NCBI RefSeq assembly: GCF_030643805.1
Contig: NZ_CP094656.1
Span: 2,728,001-2,792,000, forward strand
Direction of reading: 5' to 3'
Origin: Alkalihalobacillus sp. AL-G
GTDB lineage: Bacteria > Bacillota > Bacilli > Bacillales > Fictibacillaceae
Length of the DNA stretch: 64,000 bases
Under the pieces are notes generated by a model. That model was not told where the DNA came from, did no database searches, and saw only the letters and a program-made list of their open reading frames with translations. Positions within the stretch are counted from its first letter, which is position 1. Every line of letters begins with the position of its first letter. Shown here one piece after another: positions 62,830-64,000 of this stretch. The position numbers and the translations under genes were made by a program.

Positions 62830-63975
62830 CTATCCGTTATTCTTTTTAGCGAGTTCACGCCACTCATGAATGTACTTTTCTTTCACCTTATTATGTTCTT
62901 CTAGTGTCTTCCTATACAGCACCTCACCATTTGGACGTGCAAAGAAAAAGTAATAAGGATTTTCTTTTGGATTCACCGCTGCATTAATCGCTGATTCTCC
63001 CGGAGAAGCAATCGGCCCTATCGGAAGCCCTGGTGTAGTATACGTATTATAAGGCGAATCCTCTTCGGTGTCGTTATAAGTAACGATGACTTTCGATTCT
63101 TGCTGCGCATAGGTCACCGTAACATCGGATTGAAGGTAAGGTATGTGTTCACTACCTAATCGATTATAAAACACTCCCGATACTAGGAATCGATCTTCCT
63201 TCTTTTTAGATTCTTCCTCAATGATCGATGCAAGAGTCAAAATCTCATGTATCGAATAACCGCTTTCTTGTATACCAGCTTGATAGCTAGCAACAACGGA
63301 ATTCATCTTCTTGACCATCGTTTCTATGATAGACTCTAGCGAAGGATCTTCTTTATAAAATTCATACGTGGCAGGGAATAAGTAACCTTCTAATGGCCAC
63401 ATTATCTTTTCATCCAACACTTTGTCAGATAGAACTGGATATTTTGCCATTAAACCTTTAATGTATTCATCATCCTGCAATTTATTCAGAACTTCTTCCT
63501 CTGTATAGTCTGTTTGTTCTGAAATTTTCTTTGCAACTTGCGGAATACGAAGTCCTTCCGGAATTTGAACAGTAAATTCTGCCTCTTTATAGACTTTACC
63601 TTCTTTTAGTGCGGAAATAACATCTGTCATTTCCATAGATTTATTCAAATCATAGTTGCCAGCTTGAAAGTCATTATCATTTTTATATTTGACGTAATAC
63701 TTAAAGACTAGTGCACTCTTAATTACGCCGTTATCTTCAAGTCGCTTAGCAATTTCACTTGTAGATGTTCCGATAGGTATTTTCACTTCTATACTTTCTT
63801 TGTTACCTGGGTCCATCGGTTCTAATGCCCCTTTGACATACACGTATCCACCGATCCCTGTCCCTAGGATAGCAAGTACTAGTAAGCTAAACACTACTAT
63901 AACAATTCTCCGAACGACTTTAGCTTCCTGATGACGTCGTTGAATCGTCTCTTGATCAATATTTGGTTGAAGCAC
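62830..63975 (-). CDS. mltG: Endolytic murein transglycosylase MltG
   Basis: Cleaves nascent glycan strands, setting their length, 381 aa. A cytoplasmic N-terminus is followed by a membrane helix (about residues 23-47, IVIVVFSLLVLAILGTGIGG) and a LysM-like region. The YceG domain has the catalytic Glu in LASIIEEESKKKEDR and the conserved VFYNRLG and YLQSDVTVTYA segments, ending TPGLPIGPIASPGESAI. Start GTG 63975 follows AAGGGGG. The upstream region lies at the window edge. Confidence 0.95.
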   Translation of the reverse strand: MLQPNIDQETIQRRHQEAKVVRRIVIVVFSLLVLAILGTGIGGYVYVKGALEPMDPGNKESIEVKIPIGTSTSEIAKRLEDNGVIKSALVFKYYVKYKNDNDFQAGNYDLNKSMEMTDVISALKEGKVYKEAEFTVQIPEGLRIPQVAKKISEQTDYTEEEVLNKLQDDEYIKGLMAKYPVLSDKVLDEKIMWPLEGYLFPATYEFYKEDPSLESIIETMVKKMNSVVASYQAGIQESGYSIHEILTLASIIEEESKKKEDRFLVSGVFYNRLGSEHIPYLQSDVTVTYAQQESKVIVTYNDTEEDSPYNTYTTPGLPIGPIASPGESAINAAVNPKENPYYFFFARPNGEVLYRKTLEEHNKVKEKYIHEWRELAKKNNG

Positions 63976-64000
63976 AAATGATCCCCCTTCCTCTCATCTG

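Overview
The window is a chromosomal segment of a low-GC, endospore-forming, naturally competent-type member of the Bacillaceae (Bacillota). The evidence is the Bacillus subtilis-like gene order (yqeY-rpsU-yqeW, dnaK operon with a perfect CIRCE element, lepA-gpr-rpsT-holA, comE locus, yqeM-to-yqeG block, sda, sigK, mccAB operon, greA-udk-trmR-mltG), strong GGAGG ribosome binding sites, and sporulation genes (gpr, sigK, sda). The genus cannot be fixed from sequence reading alone. No rRNA, tRNA, CRISPR array, prophage or complete insertion sequence was seen.

Layout. 1-28.2 kb: a conserved housekeeping block, mostly minus strand (yqeZ start, yqeY, rpsU, deoC, mtaB, rsmE, prmA, dnaJ, dnaK, grpE, hrcA, hemW, lepA, yqxA, gpr, holA, comEC/EB/EA, yqeM, rsfS, yqeK, nadD, yhbY, aroE, yqeH, yqeG), with yqeW, rpsT, yqzM and comER on the plus strand. 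spoIIP is absent from its usual place between gpr and yqxA. 28.3-28.7 kb: sda with a cluster of DnaA boxes. 29-34.3 kb: an Mrp-type multisubunit Na+/H+ antiporter operon that goes directly from mrpA to mrpC, with no mrpB. 34.4-45.4 kb: a looser region with pssA, two M3 oligopeptidases, an MFS transporter, a HAD phosphatase, a frameshifted small membrane protein, a CNNM/TlyC transporter and two cation diffusion facilitators, the second preceded by a decayed CzrA-like regulator. 45.6-46.3 kb: an uninterrupted sigK.

46.4-52.8 kb is the accessory island, lying between sigK and yrhC. It encodes two large proteins of no family I can name: one with an internal Hint (intein/hedgehog-type) domain, the other with a beta-rich N-terminus, a helical middle and a strongly hydrophobic C-terminal third. 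Upstream is a separate cluster of very small ORFs missed by ordinary gene finding. It includes two paralogous 48-49 aa proteins sharing an N-terminal MMPxHLFxLTIxKK motif, and has its own promoter and tandem hairpins. This is the best candidate for an undescribed system.

52.8-64 kb returns to a conserved block: yrhC, mccB, mccA, luxS, mtnN, yrrT (methionine-to-cysteine conversion and the activated methyl cycle), yrrS, a KTSC-domain protein, pbpI, greA, udk, trmR and mltG. The trhP1/trhP2 (yrrN/yrrO) genes that normally sit between trmR and udk are absent.

Start codons were adjusted wherever a ribosome binding site and family length favoured a start downstream of the longest open frame. Family assignments come from reading motifs and from gene order; no database search was run.
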